Virus record (IMG/VR): IMGVR_UViG_3300039106_000653 | Coordinates: 1-64,000 of that record | Length of the DNA stretch: 64,000 nucleotides | Reading direction: 5' to 3' (one strand) | Source of the DNA: a virus | In this document: one piece after another, positions 6,786-14,909 of the stretch | Numbering within the stretch: position 1 is the first letter of the stretch | How the letters are laid out: each line of letters begins with the position of its first letter | Made by a program: the position numbers and the translations under genes | Notes under the pieces: generated by a model | What the model was told of the DNA's origin: nothing | The model's input: only the letters and a program-made list of their open reading frames with translations | Databases searched by the model: none

Positions 6786-6980
6786 ATGAATGAAAAAAAT
6801 CAGTCGTGTGCATTCCCAGTTCGGAATAAATTGCAATTTGGATTAACTAAGCGTGAATATTTTGCTGCGATAGCGTTGCAAGGATTATTAGCTAATCAAG
6901 GAAAAACTCTTGGGCTAGAACACGCTGCCGCTGTAGCAGTTAATTACGCTGACGCACTAATAGAAGAGTTAATTAAATGA
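6786..6980 (+). CDS. Small phage protein with GLTKREYFAAIALQG motif
   Basis: A 64-aa protein. The core GLTKREYFAAIALQGLLA followed by AVNYADALIEEL is a frequent pattern in small proteobacterial phage proteins of unknown function. A good ribosome site (GGGG at 6777-6780) precedes the ATG. It overlaps the next gene by 4 bases. Confidence 0.6.
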   Translation: MNEKNQSCAFPVRNKLQFGLTKREYFAAIALQGLLANQGKTLGLEHAAAVAVNYADALIEELIK

Positions 6981-7249
6981 AAATTGAATTAACAATAGAA
7001 CTTTTAGTAGATAACTATCAAAAAACTATAAAGATACCTGTAGAGTCTGTTGAGTTTGCTAAGCATTGGGATTTATTGTTTTTAGCTGAGCCACAGCATG
7101 TAAATTATTTTACAACTATACGATTTAATGAAAATAATGATAATCATCAAAGGTATCTTGAAAGAGGATTACTATTTAAATCAGAAGCAGATGTGTTGCT
7201 TTTTTCAAAAAGTTTTTTAATAAGTAATAGACAGGAATTAAATAAATGA
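6977..7249 (+). CDS. Hypothetical protein
   Basis: A 90-aa protein coupled by ATGA overlaps to both neighbours. The sequence alternates short beta-like strands (IELTIELLVDNYQKTIKIPVESV) with Phe/Leu-rich segments. No Cys pairs, membrane helix or known motif. Confidence 0.5.
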   Translation: MKIELTIELLVDNYQKTIKIPVESVEFAKHWDLLFLAEPQHVNYFTTIRFNENNDNHQRYLERGLLFKSEADVLLFSKSFLISNRQELNK

Positions 7250-7773
7250 AAATTGAACTAAAAATATTACCCCACCTACAACATAATCCACACTTTGACT
7301 TGAATCAAGACACACGAAACTACCGTTATTATGGCCCAAGTTATGCCAAGCCAGGGGATGCAGGTATGGATATTCGAGCATGTATTGATGCACCGATTGA
7401 GTTATTACCTGGCGACACCGTACTTATACCGACTGGATTAGCGTTTTATGGTGGTTCCATTTGGAATAGCACTGAATTATATAACGACGATGATACAGTG
7501 GTTGCATTAACACTTGTTCCGCGCTCAGGACTAGGGCATAAGCATGGAATCATTCTAGGAAATACAATAGGTGTCATTGACGAAGGCTATCAGAACGAAA
7601 CCTTTATAAGTGCCTACAATCGCTCAAAAGTAGCTTACACAATACAACCAGCAGAGCGTATCTGTCAGATAATGGTTATGCCTGTAGTTAAAGCCGAATG
7701 GCAAATTGTCGATGAATTTAGCGGCACTACTGAGCGAGGTTTAGGCGGCTTTGGTAGCACAGGGGTTTTATGA
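7246..7773 (+). CDS. dut: dUTP diphosphatase (dUTPase)
   Basis: A 175-aa trimeric-type dUTPase. The conserved motifs appear in order: KPGDAGMDIRA (motif 1, ~35-45), LIPTGLAF (2), PRSGLGHKHGIILGNTIGVIDEGYQ (3, split by a short gap here), QPAERICQIMVMP (4), and the flexible arm ERGLGGFGSTG (5) at the end. It hydrolyses dUTP to dUMP, keeping uracil out of DNA and feeding thymidylate synthase, encoded 4 kb downstream. An insertion after LAF (SIWNSTELYNDDDT) makes it slightly longer than usual. Confidence 0.93.
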   Translation: MKIELKILPHLQHNPHFDLNQDTRNYRYYGPSYAKPGDAGMDIRACIDAPIELLPGDTVLIPTGLAFYGGSIWNSTELYNDDDTVVALTLVPRSGLGHKHGIILGNTIGVIDEGYQNETFISAYNRSKVAYTIQPAERICQIMVMPVVKAEWQIVDEFSGTTERGLGGFGSTGVL

Positions 7774-7949
7774 CAACACTATCACCTCAATCGGCAAAAG
7801 AACGGTTAATAGCGTTAGTTCATAGTAGCAGCATTCAGTCCATTGACTGCCCAAAAAGACGATACAGTCGGCAAGACATTATGCAGGCTATTGATAGAGC
7901 AATACAGGCATTAGACGAAGAAATATTATCTGAGGATGATCTTAAGTGA
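7770..7949 (+). CDS. Small helical protein
   Basis: A 59-aa frame starting in an ATGA overlap with dut and ending in overlap with the next gene. The product is helical with PKRRYSRQDIMQAIDRAIQALDEEIL. No family recognised. Support comes from coupling at both ends. Confidence 0.5.
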   Translation: MTTLSPQSAKERLIALVHSSSIQSIDCPKRRYSRQDIMQAIDRAIQALDEEILSEDDLK

Positions 7950-8113
7950 ATAAGCTACTAATAGTCATTGGTGTTGTTGGTGGCTTTTATTTTGGTCTAA
8001 TTACAACCAGTGATGCGATTATTAAAGATTGCATAGATAACCATAATTTCAGTATCAAGCGGCAATCGTTTGAGTGTAGAGAAAAGCCTATTAATGCGAA
8101 CATTAATCAATAA
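7946..8113 (+). CDS. Small membrane-anchored or exported peptide
   Basis: A 55-aa frame with a GTG start in a GTGA overlap with the previous stop. The N-terminus MNKLLIVIGVVGGFYFGLI is a signal-anchor-like hydrophobic segment, followed by a short polar tail with two Cys (KDC, FEC). It probably faces the periplasm. Function unknown. Confidence 0.45.
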   Translation: MNKLLIVIGVVGGFYFGLITTSDAIIKDCIDNHNFSIKRQSFECREKPINANINQ

Positions 8114-8285
8114 CCCGAATGAACTTCAAGACGCAATAATTCGAGCAAGAGTCAATCCACCTTCCCCAGTATTCAGTGAACATCCTAGATTCATGTGTGT
8201 GCGCTGCAAGACACGGCAATTAGCCAAAGGTGGAACTTGGGTTACTAGAACCAGACGGCAATTTATTTGCGCAGGATGTAAATGA
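8094..8285 (+). CDS. Small zinc-ribbon protein
   Basis: A 63-aa protein from the ATG at 8094; an upstream in-frame TTG at 8070 lacks support. It ends with CVRCK near residue 36 and CAGCK at the very C-terminus, a compact treble-clef or ribbon pattern with a basic loop GTWVTRTRRQ between. It overlaps both neighbours. Function unknown. Confidence 0.5.
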   Translation: MRTLINNPNELQDAIIRARVNPPSPVFSEHPRFMCVRCKTRQLAKGGTWVTRTRRQFICAGCK

Positions 8286-8458
8286 CTTGGATAGCAAAGA
8301 ACGCACCTCCCGATAATATCAAAGCAATAAGACCCCCAGAATCAATCCGATACATGCAGCGATTGCGTGAGATAGACAAACTTCCACCAGTTACGATCAC
8401 AGTTAGTGAAGAATCTTCAAACCGTGAACGCAAATTTTATTCAAGAGAATACCGATGA
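8282..8458 (+). CDS. Small basic protein
   Basis: A 58-aa frame starting in an ATGA overlap. It is Pro- and Arg-rich (KAIRPPESIRYMQRLREIDKLPPV) and ends RERKFYSREYR. No family recognised; the coupling and clean frame are the support. Confidence 0.4.
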   Translation: MTWIAKNAPPDNIKAIRPPESIRYMQRLREIDKLPPVTITVSEESSNRERKFYSREYR

Positions 8459-8498
8459 TAATAACATTATTAACAACATTTATAGAGACGGAGGTTTT

Positions 8499-8786
8499 AT
8501 GAGTTTTGATGAATGGTGGAAAGAATATTCGCGTGATTTTGGTAGCAGTACATATACAAGAGCAACTGGAAATTATGCAAAACTTGGCTGGAATGCTGCG
8601 CTAAAAAACCAGTGGCAGCCTATAGAGAATTGCCCGATTGATACACCAGTTTTGTGCGTTGAAAATGGAAAAACATTTAGATCAGTTTTTGTTTTTGACG
8701 GAAAGCATTGGTACGACAGTGATGGCTATATTGTTGATGATTTTAAACCAACGCATTTCATGCTAATCCCGGAGACACCAAAATGA
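8499..8786 (+). CDS. DUF551-like phage protein
   Basis: A 95-aa protein from the ATG at 8499, which has GGAGG at 8490-8494; a GTG at 8406 would add an unsupported extension. The C-terminal half has WQPIENCPIDTPVLCVENG, FVFDGKHWYD and PTHFMLIPETP. This matches the DUF551 pattern (WQPIExxPxDxxVLV to PTHWMPLPxPP) common in phages. Function unknown. Confidence 0.65.
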   Translation: MSFDEWWKEYSRDFGSSTYTRATGNYAKLGWNAALKNQWQPIENCPIDTPVLCVENGKTFRSVFVFDGKHWYDSDGYIVDDFKPTHFMLIPETPK

Positions 8787-9148
8787 TAACAACAATACCA
8801 GTGGCACTTATAGCCACTATTGTTTCAATAGTAGATGGCGACACAATTAAGGTTAATTTACCGTGTGACCAGCCTATATTTTGCAAAGCGATACCCGTTA
8901 GAGTTGGACACTTAGACACACCAGAAATACATGGGCAGTGTCCAGAGGAAAAGGATTTAGCACTGAAAGCACGCGCTATAACCGCTAGTTATTTTGCGGT
9001 GGGTAGCAAGGTTGAGCTAGTTAACCCAAGGCGCGATCAGTATTTCAGAATTGATGCAGACTTCCCGGAATTAGAGCAAAAGCTTATCAGTATGGTATTA
9101 GCTAAACCGTATGAGGGCGGCAAGAAAAAGGAGTGGTGCAATGAGTGA
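8783..9148 (+). CDS. SNase-type thermonuclease-like protein
   Basis: A 121-aa protein of the staphylococcal nuclease fold. VDGDTIKVNL near residue 17 and VRVGHLDTPEIHG near 39 carry the metal-binding Asp and the Arg/Glu pair of the active site. The end, MVLAKPYEGGKKKEWCNE, matches the usual family C-terminus. It is short, and the middle strands are reduced, so activity is uncertain. The N-terminal stretch IPVALIATIVSIV is only weakly signal-like. It would degrade or process nucleic acid. Confidence 0.78.
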   Translation: MITTIPVALIATIVSIVDGDTIKVNLPCDQPIFCKAIPVRVGHLDTPEIHGQCPEEKDLALKARAITASYFAVGSKVELVNPRRDQYFRIDADFPELEQKLISMVLAKPYEGGKKKEWCNE

Positions 9149-9170
9149 TAAAGAAGCGTTTATTTAATTT

Positions 9171-9284
9171 GTGTCAATAGTTATATTTTTACTTGGATTC
9201 CTTATTGCAAATATGACTATTAAAGCGTGGACAGAAAACAGTTGCATGATTGGAGAGCATAAGACAGAGCAGGTGTCTAAGTGA
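9171..9284 (+). CDS. Tiny membrane peptide
   Basis: A 37-aa frame with GTG start. MSIVIFLLGFLIANMTI is a single hydrophobic segment; a polar tail with one Cys follows. It ends in overlap with the next GTG. The 22 bases before it hold only an 8-codon frame from 9141. Weakly supported. Confidence 0.3.
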   Translation: MSIVIFLLGFLIANMTIKAWTENSCMIGEHKTEQVSK

Positions 9285-9295
9285 GGGCAATCATC

Positions 9296-9547
9296 ATGAC
9301 AAGACGCAAAAGAACATTTTGGGCAAAAACAAATAATGGTTACGCATTAGATGGGCATATGTCAGGGCATCATAAATTCTTGCTTTTGCGTGGTCTTTGT
9401 ATGCCTGTGTTTGCTCCACCGACAAATCATTTCAAGCTGATGAGATTCTTCAAAACATGGTACTGGAATGAGAAAAAAATGCGCCTTCGCTTGAGAATTT
9501 TACTTAATGAGGTTAAGCAATTATGCGTGAATTTAAAGGCTTCATAA
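9296..9547 (+). CDS. Hypothetical basic protein
   Basis: An 83-aa, Arg/Lys- and Phe-rich protein (TRRKRTFWAKTNNGY, FFKTWYWNEKKMRLRLRILL). The ATG at 9296 has GAGG at 9283-9286; a GTG at 9281 is the alternative. No motif recognised. Confidence 0.45.
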   Translation: MTRRKRTFWAKTNNGYALDGHMSGHHKFLLLRGLCMPVFAPPTNHFKLMRFFKTWYWNEKKMRLRLRILLNEVKQLCVNLKAS

Positions 9548-9684
9548 AAACGGATAAGGTAGGTTCGCTTTGCGAATTTAAATTTGAGGTTGAGAATGAT
9601 GCTTCAGATACTGATATAGAAGAAATTGCCAAAGAATGCGCCTTTGAATTGATCGAGTGGAACTATGAAGAGGTGTCAAAATGA
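9523..9684 (+). CDS. Small conserved-type phage protein (TDKVGS motif)
   Basis: A 53-aa protein with FKGFIKTDKVGSLCEFKFEV followed by IEEIAKECAFELIEWNYE. Short proteins with a DKVGSxCEFE core and a WxYE ending recur in proteobacterial phages without assigned function. It starts inside the previous gene and overlaps the next by ATGA. Confidence 0.5.
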   Translation: MREFKGFIKTDKVGSLCEFKFEVENDASDTDIEEIAKECAFELIEWNYEEVSK

Positions 9685-9860
9685 ATGATTTAATTGATAT
9701 TGTACTTAGCTCTTATTTTGCTTTAGGGATGTTTATGTATGGATATAAAAGCGGCAAGAATCCAACTGATTATGATGTATGGGGTGAAATGACTCATGCG
9801 GTAGTAACGGTATGGTTCTGGCCTTACATTATCTGGAAAGGACTAAAAAATGAAACCTAA
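9681..9860 (+). CDS. Small two-segment membrane protein
   Basis: A 59-aa frame in ATGA overlap with the previous gene. Hydrophobic stretches occur at about residues 4-21 (LIDIVLSSYFALGMFMYG) and 41-53 (VVTVWFWPYIIWK), with a polar loop between. No holin features beyond size and topology are seen, so no lysis role is claimed. Confidence 0.45.
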   Translation: MNDLIDIVLSSYFALGMFMYGYKSGKNPTDYDVWGEMTHAVVTVWFWPYIIWKGLKNET

Positions 9861-10128
9861 ATTTGAATACCAAGGTAAAACATTCATCCAGATAACACCA
9901 CAAGGAAGTGATTGTACTGGGTGTTATTTCTGGCATAACGCATGTACCTTTGAAGGAAAGAAAGTATGCACATCACAAACGATATTAGTCGAAGAACCGA
10001 TAACCGACCCATATAAGGCTTATCTGGTAAAGAAAATATCAAACTACAAATGGTCATCGGTTAACTTGGTATTTCTTGAACTGGTAGCTAAGTTGTTAGG
10101 TGTTGAGCCTTACCAGAAGCAGTATTAG
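9850..10128 (+). CDS. Hypothetical Cys-containing protein
   Basis: A 92-aa protein with a clustered CTGCYFWHNAC and a further Cys at ~40, a possible metal site in the N-terminal half. The C-terminal half is helical and hydrophobic (SSVNLVFLELVAKLLGVEP). It begins within the end of the preceding membrane protein. No family recognised. Confidence 0.5.
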   Translation: MKPKFEYQGKTFIQITPQGSDCTGCYFWHNACTFEGKKVCTSQTILVEEPITDPYKAYLVKKISNYKWSSVNLVFLELVAKLLGVEPYQKQY

Positions 10129-10130
10129 CA

Positions 10131-10292
10131 ATGAAGATCAGAGATAAATCTATTAAGCAGTATGTCGATGTTTCTCGCAAAGACTGTCAGACATTTGAAT
10201 GCTATTTACCTACCTCATTTCGAGGTGACTATTTTTGTGGCGGCCGTGAAAAAAGAGGCTGTCCAAGTAACCCTATAACTAAAGGTAAATAA
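10131..10292 (+). CDS. Small Cys-rich protein
   Basis: A 53-aa protein with four Cys (DCQTFEC, FCGG, GCPS) in a pattern that could bind one zinc. It follows the previous stop by two bases. No family recognised. Confidence 0.4.
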   Translation: MKIRDKSIKQYVDVSRKDCQTFECYLPTSFRGDYFCGGREKRGCPSNPITKGK

Positions 10293-10300
10293 GATTAATT

Positions 10301-10585
10301 ATGGAATGCCCTAAGTGCAATGCATCCACCGAAATGCGGGTACAAGTTACCTTAATTTTTCCTTCAGAATTTGAATCGCAATTAACGAAAAAACTTATTT
10401 CATCAAGACAAGTCAAGATATATGCCGTTGATTGGGATGCAGCAAGCTACCTTTGCAAGAGTTGTGGATGGGGAGAATCAGGAGTCATCAGGTACACAAA
10501 AATACTTGAAAGAAGGGTTGCTGAATTAGAACTATTGTTAGATAAAAACAAGATAAATTATGAACAAATCAATATTAATTTATAG
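10301..10585 (+). CDS. Zinc-ribbon protein with C-terminal coiled coil
   Basis: A 94-aa protein. CPKC at residues 3-6 and CKSCGWGE near residue 52 form a split zinc ribbon, followed by LERRVAELELLLDKNKI, a short coiled coil suited to dimerisation. Possibly a nucleic-acid-binding regulator; that is inference. Confidence 0.5.
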   Translation: MECPKCNASTEMRVQVTLIFPSEFESQLTKKLISSRQVKIYAVDWDAASYLCKSCGWGESGVIRYTKILERRVAELELLLDKNKINYEQININL

Positions 10586-10593
10586 GTATCAGA

Positions 10594-10881
10594 ATGAGTG
10601 GTGGACATTTTAATTATGCATTTACTTATGTAAGTAATTTTGCCAGTGAACTTCAAACTGAATTAGATGAAGCTGGAAAAAGAAACATGGATGGAAATAT
10701 TAATCCAGATATACATCCAGAAGTAAAAGATTTGCTTCAAGAAATAGTTAATGAAGCAAATTATTATTCAAACCTTATGCACGAAACGGAGCTATATTTT
10801 TCTGATGATATTGGTGATGATTTATTCTTAGATAGGGTTTATGAACTAAAAGCAAAGCATAAACCTTACTCTGATGAATAA
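10594..10881 (+). CDS. Phage protein with MSGGHFNY N-terminus
   Basis: A 95-aa acidic helical protein. The opening MSGGHFNYAFTYVSNFASEL is a recurrent N-terminus in small phage proteins of unknown function, followed by a helical body and LKAKHKPYSDE. It overlaps the next gene by 8 bases. Confidence 0.55.
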   Translation: MSGGHFNYAFTYVSNFASELQTELDEAGKRNMDGNINPDIHPEVKDLLQEIVNEANYYSNLMHETELYFSDDIGDDLFLDRVYELKAKHKPYSDE

Positions 10882-11059
10882 TCATGAACTCCCATTCGAT
10901 TACTCAAGATGCCAGCCTAATACCAATGGATGCCAAGATAAAGACACTTGCGCTAGATATACTTCACAATGGCGCGAAGGTTATCAGATTTGCACTGACT
11001 TTACCTTGAATAGTCCTGGCAAGTGTGAACACTTTATACCTAATAAGGCAATATTATGA
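10874..11059 (+). CDS. Small Cys-rich protein
   Basis: A 61-aa protein with five Cys (RCQP, GCQDKDTCARY, ICTDF, KCEHF), a likely metal-binding knuckle. It overlaps both neighbours. No function can be given. Confidence 0.5.
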   Translation: MNNHELPFDYSRCQPNTNGCQDKDTCARYTSQWREGYQICTDFTLNSPGKCEHFIPNKAIL

Positions 11060-11472
11060 ATGCAAAAGACTTAAAAAATACGCCTGGGCCTTGGGAAATT
11101 GTTTATCGTGATGACAATCCTTTTCAGAAAATGGCTCTTATCTATAAAAAAGACGCTATAGAAAATGTTATTAATAATTTTGATCTGAATGAAAATAAAA
11201 GTAATACAAAAGTAATTGCTGTAATCTGGCATCAAAGAAATTCAATTGAGAATAAAGATGCAATTAGTGGCGATGAATCCGATGCAAACGATAGATTAAT
11301 TGCAGCAGCACCAGAATGGCAGCACTGGAATGATTATTTTGCAGATGCACTTGAATTAATACCCGGTATAAATGTTGACAGAGAAATCATGACAGCGAAA
11401 AGATTACCTGTTACCCAAAGAAAAAAAGCGATTAAAAAAATCCTTGATGATAGAAAAGAAGGGCAACCATGA
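11056..11472 (+). CDS. Phage protein with TPGPW and [13 protein letters not shown] motifs
   Basis: A 138-aa protein. [13 protein letters not shown] at the start and [13 protein letters not shown] near residue 77 are signature motifs of a widespread, uncharacterised phage family. The C-terminus is basic and helical. It overlaps thyA by 4 bases, so it is co-translated with nucleotide metabolism genes. Confidence 0.65.
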   Translation: MNAKDLKNTPGPWEIVYRDDNPFQKMALIYKKDAIENVINNFDLNENKSNTKVIAVIWHQRNSIENKDAISGDESDANDRLIAAAPEWQHWNDYFADALELIPGINVDREIMTAKRLPVTQRKKAIKKILDDRKEGQP

Positions 11473-12305
11473 AGCAATACTTAAACTTACTACAAACCAT
11501 ACTAGATACTGGTAATGACAAGGACGATAGGACTGGTACTGGTACGTTATCAATATTTGGTCATCAAATGCGCTTTAATTTAGCTGATGGCTTTCCATTG
11601 GTGACTACGAAGAAAATTCACATAAAGTCGGTTATTCACGAATTACTATGGATGCTCTCTGGTGATACAAATATCAAATACCTTAATGATAACGGCGTTA
11701 CTATTTGGGATGAATGGGCCGATAAGAATGGTTATCTTGGGCCTATTTATGGGGAGCAATGGCGTAGTTTTAGCGAGCCAATAGGAGGTTATTCAGGAAT
11801 AGATCAGATAGAAGATGTAGTCAGGAATATTAAAAAACGACCAAATTCTCGCAGACATATTGTTTCAGCATGGAATCCATTAGCACTACCACTTGAGTTT
11901 GTTTCATCTAAAGCAAATATTGAATTAGGCAGAATGTCTTTAGCTCCATGTCATTGCTTGTTTCAATTCTATGTTTACAATAACAAGCTATCATGCCAAT
12001 TATATCAGCGTAGTGCAGATGTATTTCTTGGCGTACCATTTAATATTGCCAGCTACGCATTACTCACAATGATGATTGCGCAACAATGCGATCTACGTTT
12101 AGGTGAATTGATTTGGACTGGTGGTGATGTGCATTTATACAAAAATCACATTGAGCAAGCCAAGTTGCAGTTAACGCGAGAACCTACACTGTTACCGACT
12201 ATGCTTATCCTTAAAGCAGATTCAATCTTTGATTATCAGTACGATGATTTTAAGCTAATTAAATATGACCCTTGGCCTGCAATTAAAGCGGAAGTATCTG
12301 TATGA
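11469..12305 (+). CDS. thyA: Thymidylate synthase
   Basis: A 278-aa ThyA-type enzyme converting dUMP to dTMP with methylene-tetrahydrofolate. Visible are DDRTGTGT near residue 20, the [10 protein letters not shown] segment, [13 protein letters not shown] near 125-137, the catalytic Cys161 in [32 protein letters not shown] and [12 protein letters not shown]. Length is slightly above the usual 264 aa because of a short insertion around [13 protein letters not shown]. With dut it drains dUTP toward dTTP for phage DNA synthesis. It overlaps both neighbours. Confidence 0.96.
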   Translation: MKQYLNLLQTILDTGNDKDDRTGTGTLSIFGHQMRFNLADGFPLVTTKKIHIKSVIHELLWMLSGDTNIKYLNDNGVTIWDEWADKNGYLGPIYGEQWRSFSEPIGGYSGIDQIEDVVRNIKKRPNSRRHIVSAWNPLALPLEFVSSKANIELGRMSLAPCHCLFQFYVYNNKLSCQLYQRSADVFLGVPFNIASYALLTMMIAQQCDLRLGELIWTGGDVHLYKNHIEQAKLQLTREPTLLPTMLILKADSIFDYQYDDFKLIKYDPWPAIKAEVSV

Positions 12306-12595
12306 CACCAGAAGCTAAAGAAGCATTAGAAAAGTGTATTGAAAAGTATGACAGAGCTAGTAAGGGAAAGAGTATTTCATTAGGGCCAAGTAGTTGCGCT
12401 TTATGCAAGATATTTCATAGTTTTTATGGATGTGACGGGTGTCCAGTTAAAGAAAGAACTGGCTTAGATTATTGTGAAAACACGCCTTATCTTAATATTG
12501 CATGGACAATGGCAAAGCATCATCATTCAAGTGGATTTTACAAAGATGCAGCAAGACAAGAGCGAGACTTCTTAATTAGCTTACGAGAAGATTAA
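12302..12595 (+). CDS. Hypothetical Cys-rich protein
   Basis: A 97-aa protein overlapping thyA by 4 bases. Cys clusters CALC and [16 protein letters not shown] suggest one metal site in the middle; a helical C-terminus ([12 protein letters not shown]) follows. Similar SLGPxxCALCxxF proteins are seen in phages, function unknown. Confidence 0.5.
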   Translation: MTPEAKEALEKCIEKYDRASKGKSISLGPSSCALCKIFHSFYGCDGCPVKERTGLDYCENTPYLNIAWTMAKHHHSSGFYKDAARQERDFLISLRED

Positions 12596-12837
12596 TGGTA
12601 AATACATTCTTTGCATTAATGGCAGAGTTTAATCAAGCTCATGTGCCTGTAACCGAGGTTGCTAAAAAGTATTACGATCATGATGAAATAACGGCAAAAA
12701 GATATGCAGCTAAAGGTAAATATCCATTCCCTGTGTTCAGACTGGAAGGACAAGGGTCAAAATGGATGGTTGCAATTAATGATCTTGCGGATTACACCGA
12801 CAAAGCGAGAGATAGGGCTGCTAAAGATTTACTGTAA
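12595..12837 (+). CDS. PrtN-like (pyocin activator family) DNA-binding protein
   Basis: An 80-aa protein. FFALMAEFNQAHVPVTEVAKKYYDHDEITAKRYAAKGKYPFPVFRL..WMVAINDLADYTDK matches the small winged-helix-like family of the pyocin activator PrtN. Such genes often sit next to phage integrases, as here (260 bases upstream of int), where they may act as excisionase or regulator. The TGCAC repeat array begins 3 bases after its stop and is a candidate target; that link is inferred. Confidence 0.7.
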   Translation: MVNTFFALMAEFNQAHVPVTEVAKKYYDHDEITAKRYAAKGKYPFPVFRLEGQGSKWMVAINDLADYTDKARDRAAKDLL

Positions 12838-13097
12838 AATGCACGATAAATGCACTATGAACTATGGAAGCACATTTAGTTTGCATCTATGTTATTGTTT
12901 AGCATTAGTGAATAAATGAGGTAATTTTAACTGTCAATCCAATCGAGCATTGGCGCTATGGAGAAAGTAGACAAGGGCTTCAGTCTGTCACCTCTAAATT
13001 CACTGTAAAGTTTCTGCATATTTTGTAATATTTCTGTATTTTTTTGCACGGTCAATGCACAATAAGTGCACTATCAATTTTCATAGTGCATTATTTC
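12838..13097 (+). promoter_or_regulatory. Integrase upstream region with TGCAC repeat array; candidate attP or operator
   Basis: A 260-base gap between the PrtN-like gene and int. TGCAC occurs at 12840 and 12851, and again at 13045, 13056 and 13067, always 11 bases apart within each cluster. The extended form is TGCACNATAARTGCACTAT. The last copy is the left arm of an inverted repeat. Helical-phase spacing suggests cooperative protein binding, as in integrase/excisionase arm sites or operators. No attL/attR partner can be identified from one window. Confidence 0.5.
13067..13090. repeat. 8-bp inverted repeat TGCACTAT/ATAGTGCA before int
   Basis: Perfect arms at 13067-13074 and 13083-13090 with an 8-base spacer. 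It ends 7 bases before the integrase start, so a bound protein would control int transcription or translation. Confidence 0.6.
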
Positions 13098-14120
13098 ATG
13101 GCCTCGACAAAAACTATAAAAAACAAGGACGGCACAACCAGCTACCGCATATTCGTAAATTTTACACAAGACGGGAAGCTTAAGCGAGAAAGCCGAACAT
13201 TTAGTAAAAAGCAACTTGCTATCGACTGGGCTGCTAAGCGTAAAAAAGAACTTGAGTATGCCAGCGTTCATGGTGATTCGAATAGTTGTCTTATTAAGGA
13301 TGTGATTCAAGCGTACATAGATCAATTTGGTTCCGGGTATGGTCGATCTAAGAATTATGACCTACTGAGATTGCTTAATTACCCTATCGCTGAATTGCGT
13401 GTAGATAAGTTAGCGCCTAAAGACATTGTGGCTCACTGTATAGAACGTAATAAAGAAGCAAAGCCCCAGACAGTAGCGAATGATGTTATTTGGCTACGAA
13501 GCGTTATCAAAACAATGTCGGCATTGCAAGGCTTTCAATTCAACAGCGCAGTATTTGATACAGCATCCGAATTGTTACGCAAAGAAAAGCTTATCGGTAA
13601 ATCTGCTAACAGGAAGCGATTGCCGACTAGACTGGAAATGATAAAACTAACACGGCATTTTAAGCGCAGTCGTAGTCAGATACCGATGGTTGATATTATG
13701 TGGTTTGCTTATTTCTCAGCAAGACGCTTGTCTGAGATTACACGCCTGGAATGGACTGATAATAACAATGAGCGATTAACAGGTATGGTACGTGATGCCA
13801 AACATCCAAGACTTAAAGAAGGTAATCACAAGCGTTTTAAGTACGATAAGTCTGCATGGAAAATAGTGATGCGCCAAAAGCAGACATCAGTATATATATT
13901 TCCTTATAACAGTAAGACCATAGGCACGCTATTTGAAAGAGCATGTAAGTTACTATGCATTAATGACCTGCACTTCCATGATCTTAGACACGCCGCAGCT
14001 ACTCGCTTATTTAGCAAAGGTTACAGTATAGAGCAAGTCCAGCAATTCACCTTGCATGACGACTGGAAAACACTAGCTAGATACACACAAATACAACCAG
14101 AGGATATTAAGAGTTTATGA
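13098..14120 (+). CDS. int: Tyrosine-type integrase
   Basis: A 340-aa site-specific recombinase starting at the ATG at 13098; an upstream TTG-initiated extension crosses the repeat array and is rejected. An N-terminal arm-binding-type region (residues ~5-60) precedes a core-binding helix bundle. Catalytic residues are Arg210 in FSARRLSEITRLEW, the HxxR box His294/Arg297 in FHDLRHAAATR, His320 in the LHDDW turn, and the nucleophile Tyr329 in LARYTQI. All are intact, so integration competence is expected. It overlaps the next gene by 4 bases. Confidence 0.92.
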   Translation: MASTKTIKNKDGTTSYRIFVNFTQDGKLKRESRTFSKKQLAIDWAAKRKKELEYASVHGDSNSCLIKDVIQAYIDQFGSGYGRSKNYDLLRLLNYPIAELRVDKLAPKDIVAHCIERNKEAKPQTVANDVIWLRSVIKTMSALQGFQFNSAVFDTASELLRKEKLIGKSANRKRLPTRLEMIKLTRHFKRSRSQIPMVDIMWFAYFSARRLSEITRLEWTDNNNERLTGMVRDAKHPRLKEGNHKRFKYDKSAWKIVMRQKQTSVYIFPYNSKTIGTLFERACKLLCINDLHFHDLRHAAATRLFSKGYSIEQVQQFTLHDDWKTLARYTQIQPEDIKSL

Positions 14121-14410
14121 AACGATATTACACATTAAGATGGAAAGAAAATAAATATACTGAAGCTGAAATTAATGGTGTATTTGATTCAAGAAATGAC
14201 GCTATCTCAAGAGCAAAACAAATTGGTTATATTGAGCCAAAATGGTGGCAATTATGGAAACCAAAGATAGAAGTATTTTCTTGCGAACCATCATTAGATG
14301 AAAACTATGACGAAGGACACAGCGTAAAAGAGTATTCAGATACTTGGTCTATGGGTAAAGATGGTAAGCACTATTGGAGTGATGCTACTGATAAGTTTAT
14401 GCGTAAGTAA
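14117..14410 (+). CDS. Hypothetical protein
   Basis: A 97-aa polar, aromatic-rich protein (YTLRWKENKYTEAEINGVF, KWWQLWKPKIEVF, HYWSDATDKFM). It overlaps int by 4 bases, so it is co-expressed with it. No family recognised. Confidence 0.5.
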   Translation: MKRYYTLRWKENKYTEAEINGVFDSRNDAISRAKQIGYIEPKWWQLWKPKIEVFSCEPSLDENYDEGHSVKEYSDTWSMGKDGKHYWSDATDKFMRK

Positions 14411-14422
14411 ATTGGAGATATT

Positions 14423-14905
14423 ATGAATACTGAAGGTGTTATTAATTTAATTAAAGCTCATGGTGAAATTTTAGGGTATGGCTTTGAATATTTGAAATTA
14501 GGCAGAAAGCTATGTGAGTCTAACCCTGTTGAAAGCATTTGGTTAGGCGAAACCGATTTCAACCTTAATAAAAAACATCCAGACACTTATCCACGGCCTG
14601 ATATTAATAAAGAAGAACCAGATGAAGATCATATTGATATGTTTCTTTGTTATAGCAATGATAAGTTGATCTATATGCTCAAATTGTATAAACCTGGATT
14701 ACTAGATACTCACCCTGCACGCGAACACTGTGCTTTTAAAATTGAGCTAAAGCAAATACCTGTAGAACTAGAAGAAATTATTTATAATAAATTGGCATCT
14801 ATAGCTAGAAAAGAAATTGAGCGACAAAAGAATGCAGAGTACAACAGGCGTGTTCAAGCTGAAATTAGAAACATAATGGTTAATATTGGCTTACATGTGA
14901 AATAA
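14423..14905 (+). CDS. Hypothetical protein
   Basis: A 160-aa protein behind a clear GGAG ribosome site (14413-14416). A mixed alpha/beta N-terminal half with acidic EEPDEDHIDMFLCYSND is followed by a helical C-terminus (IARKEIERQKNAEYNRRVQAEIRNIM). No motif recognised. Confidence 0.5.
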   Translation: MNTEGVINLIKAHGEILGYGFEYLKLGRKLCESNPVESIWLGETDFNLNKKHPDTYPRPDINKEEPDEDHIDMFLCYSNDKLIYMLKLYKPGLLDTHPAREHCAFKIELKQIPVELEEIIYNKLASIARKEIERQKNAEYNRRVQAEIRNIMVNIGLHVK

Positions 14906-14909
14906 ATTA

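Noticed and set aside
13044-13097. N-terminal extension of the integrase from an upstream TTG
   Set aside because: The extension crosses the TGCAC array and inverted repeat; the ATG at 13098 begins the usual integrase N-terminus.
12838-13097. tRNA gene as integration target next to int
   Set aside because: No cloverleaf or T-loop motif could be folded in this gap.
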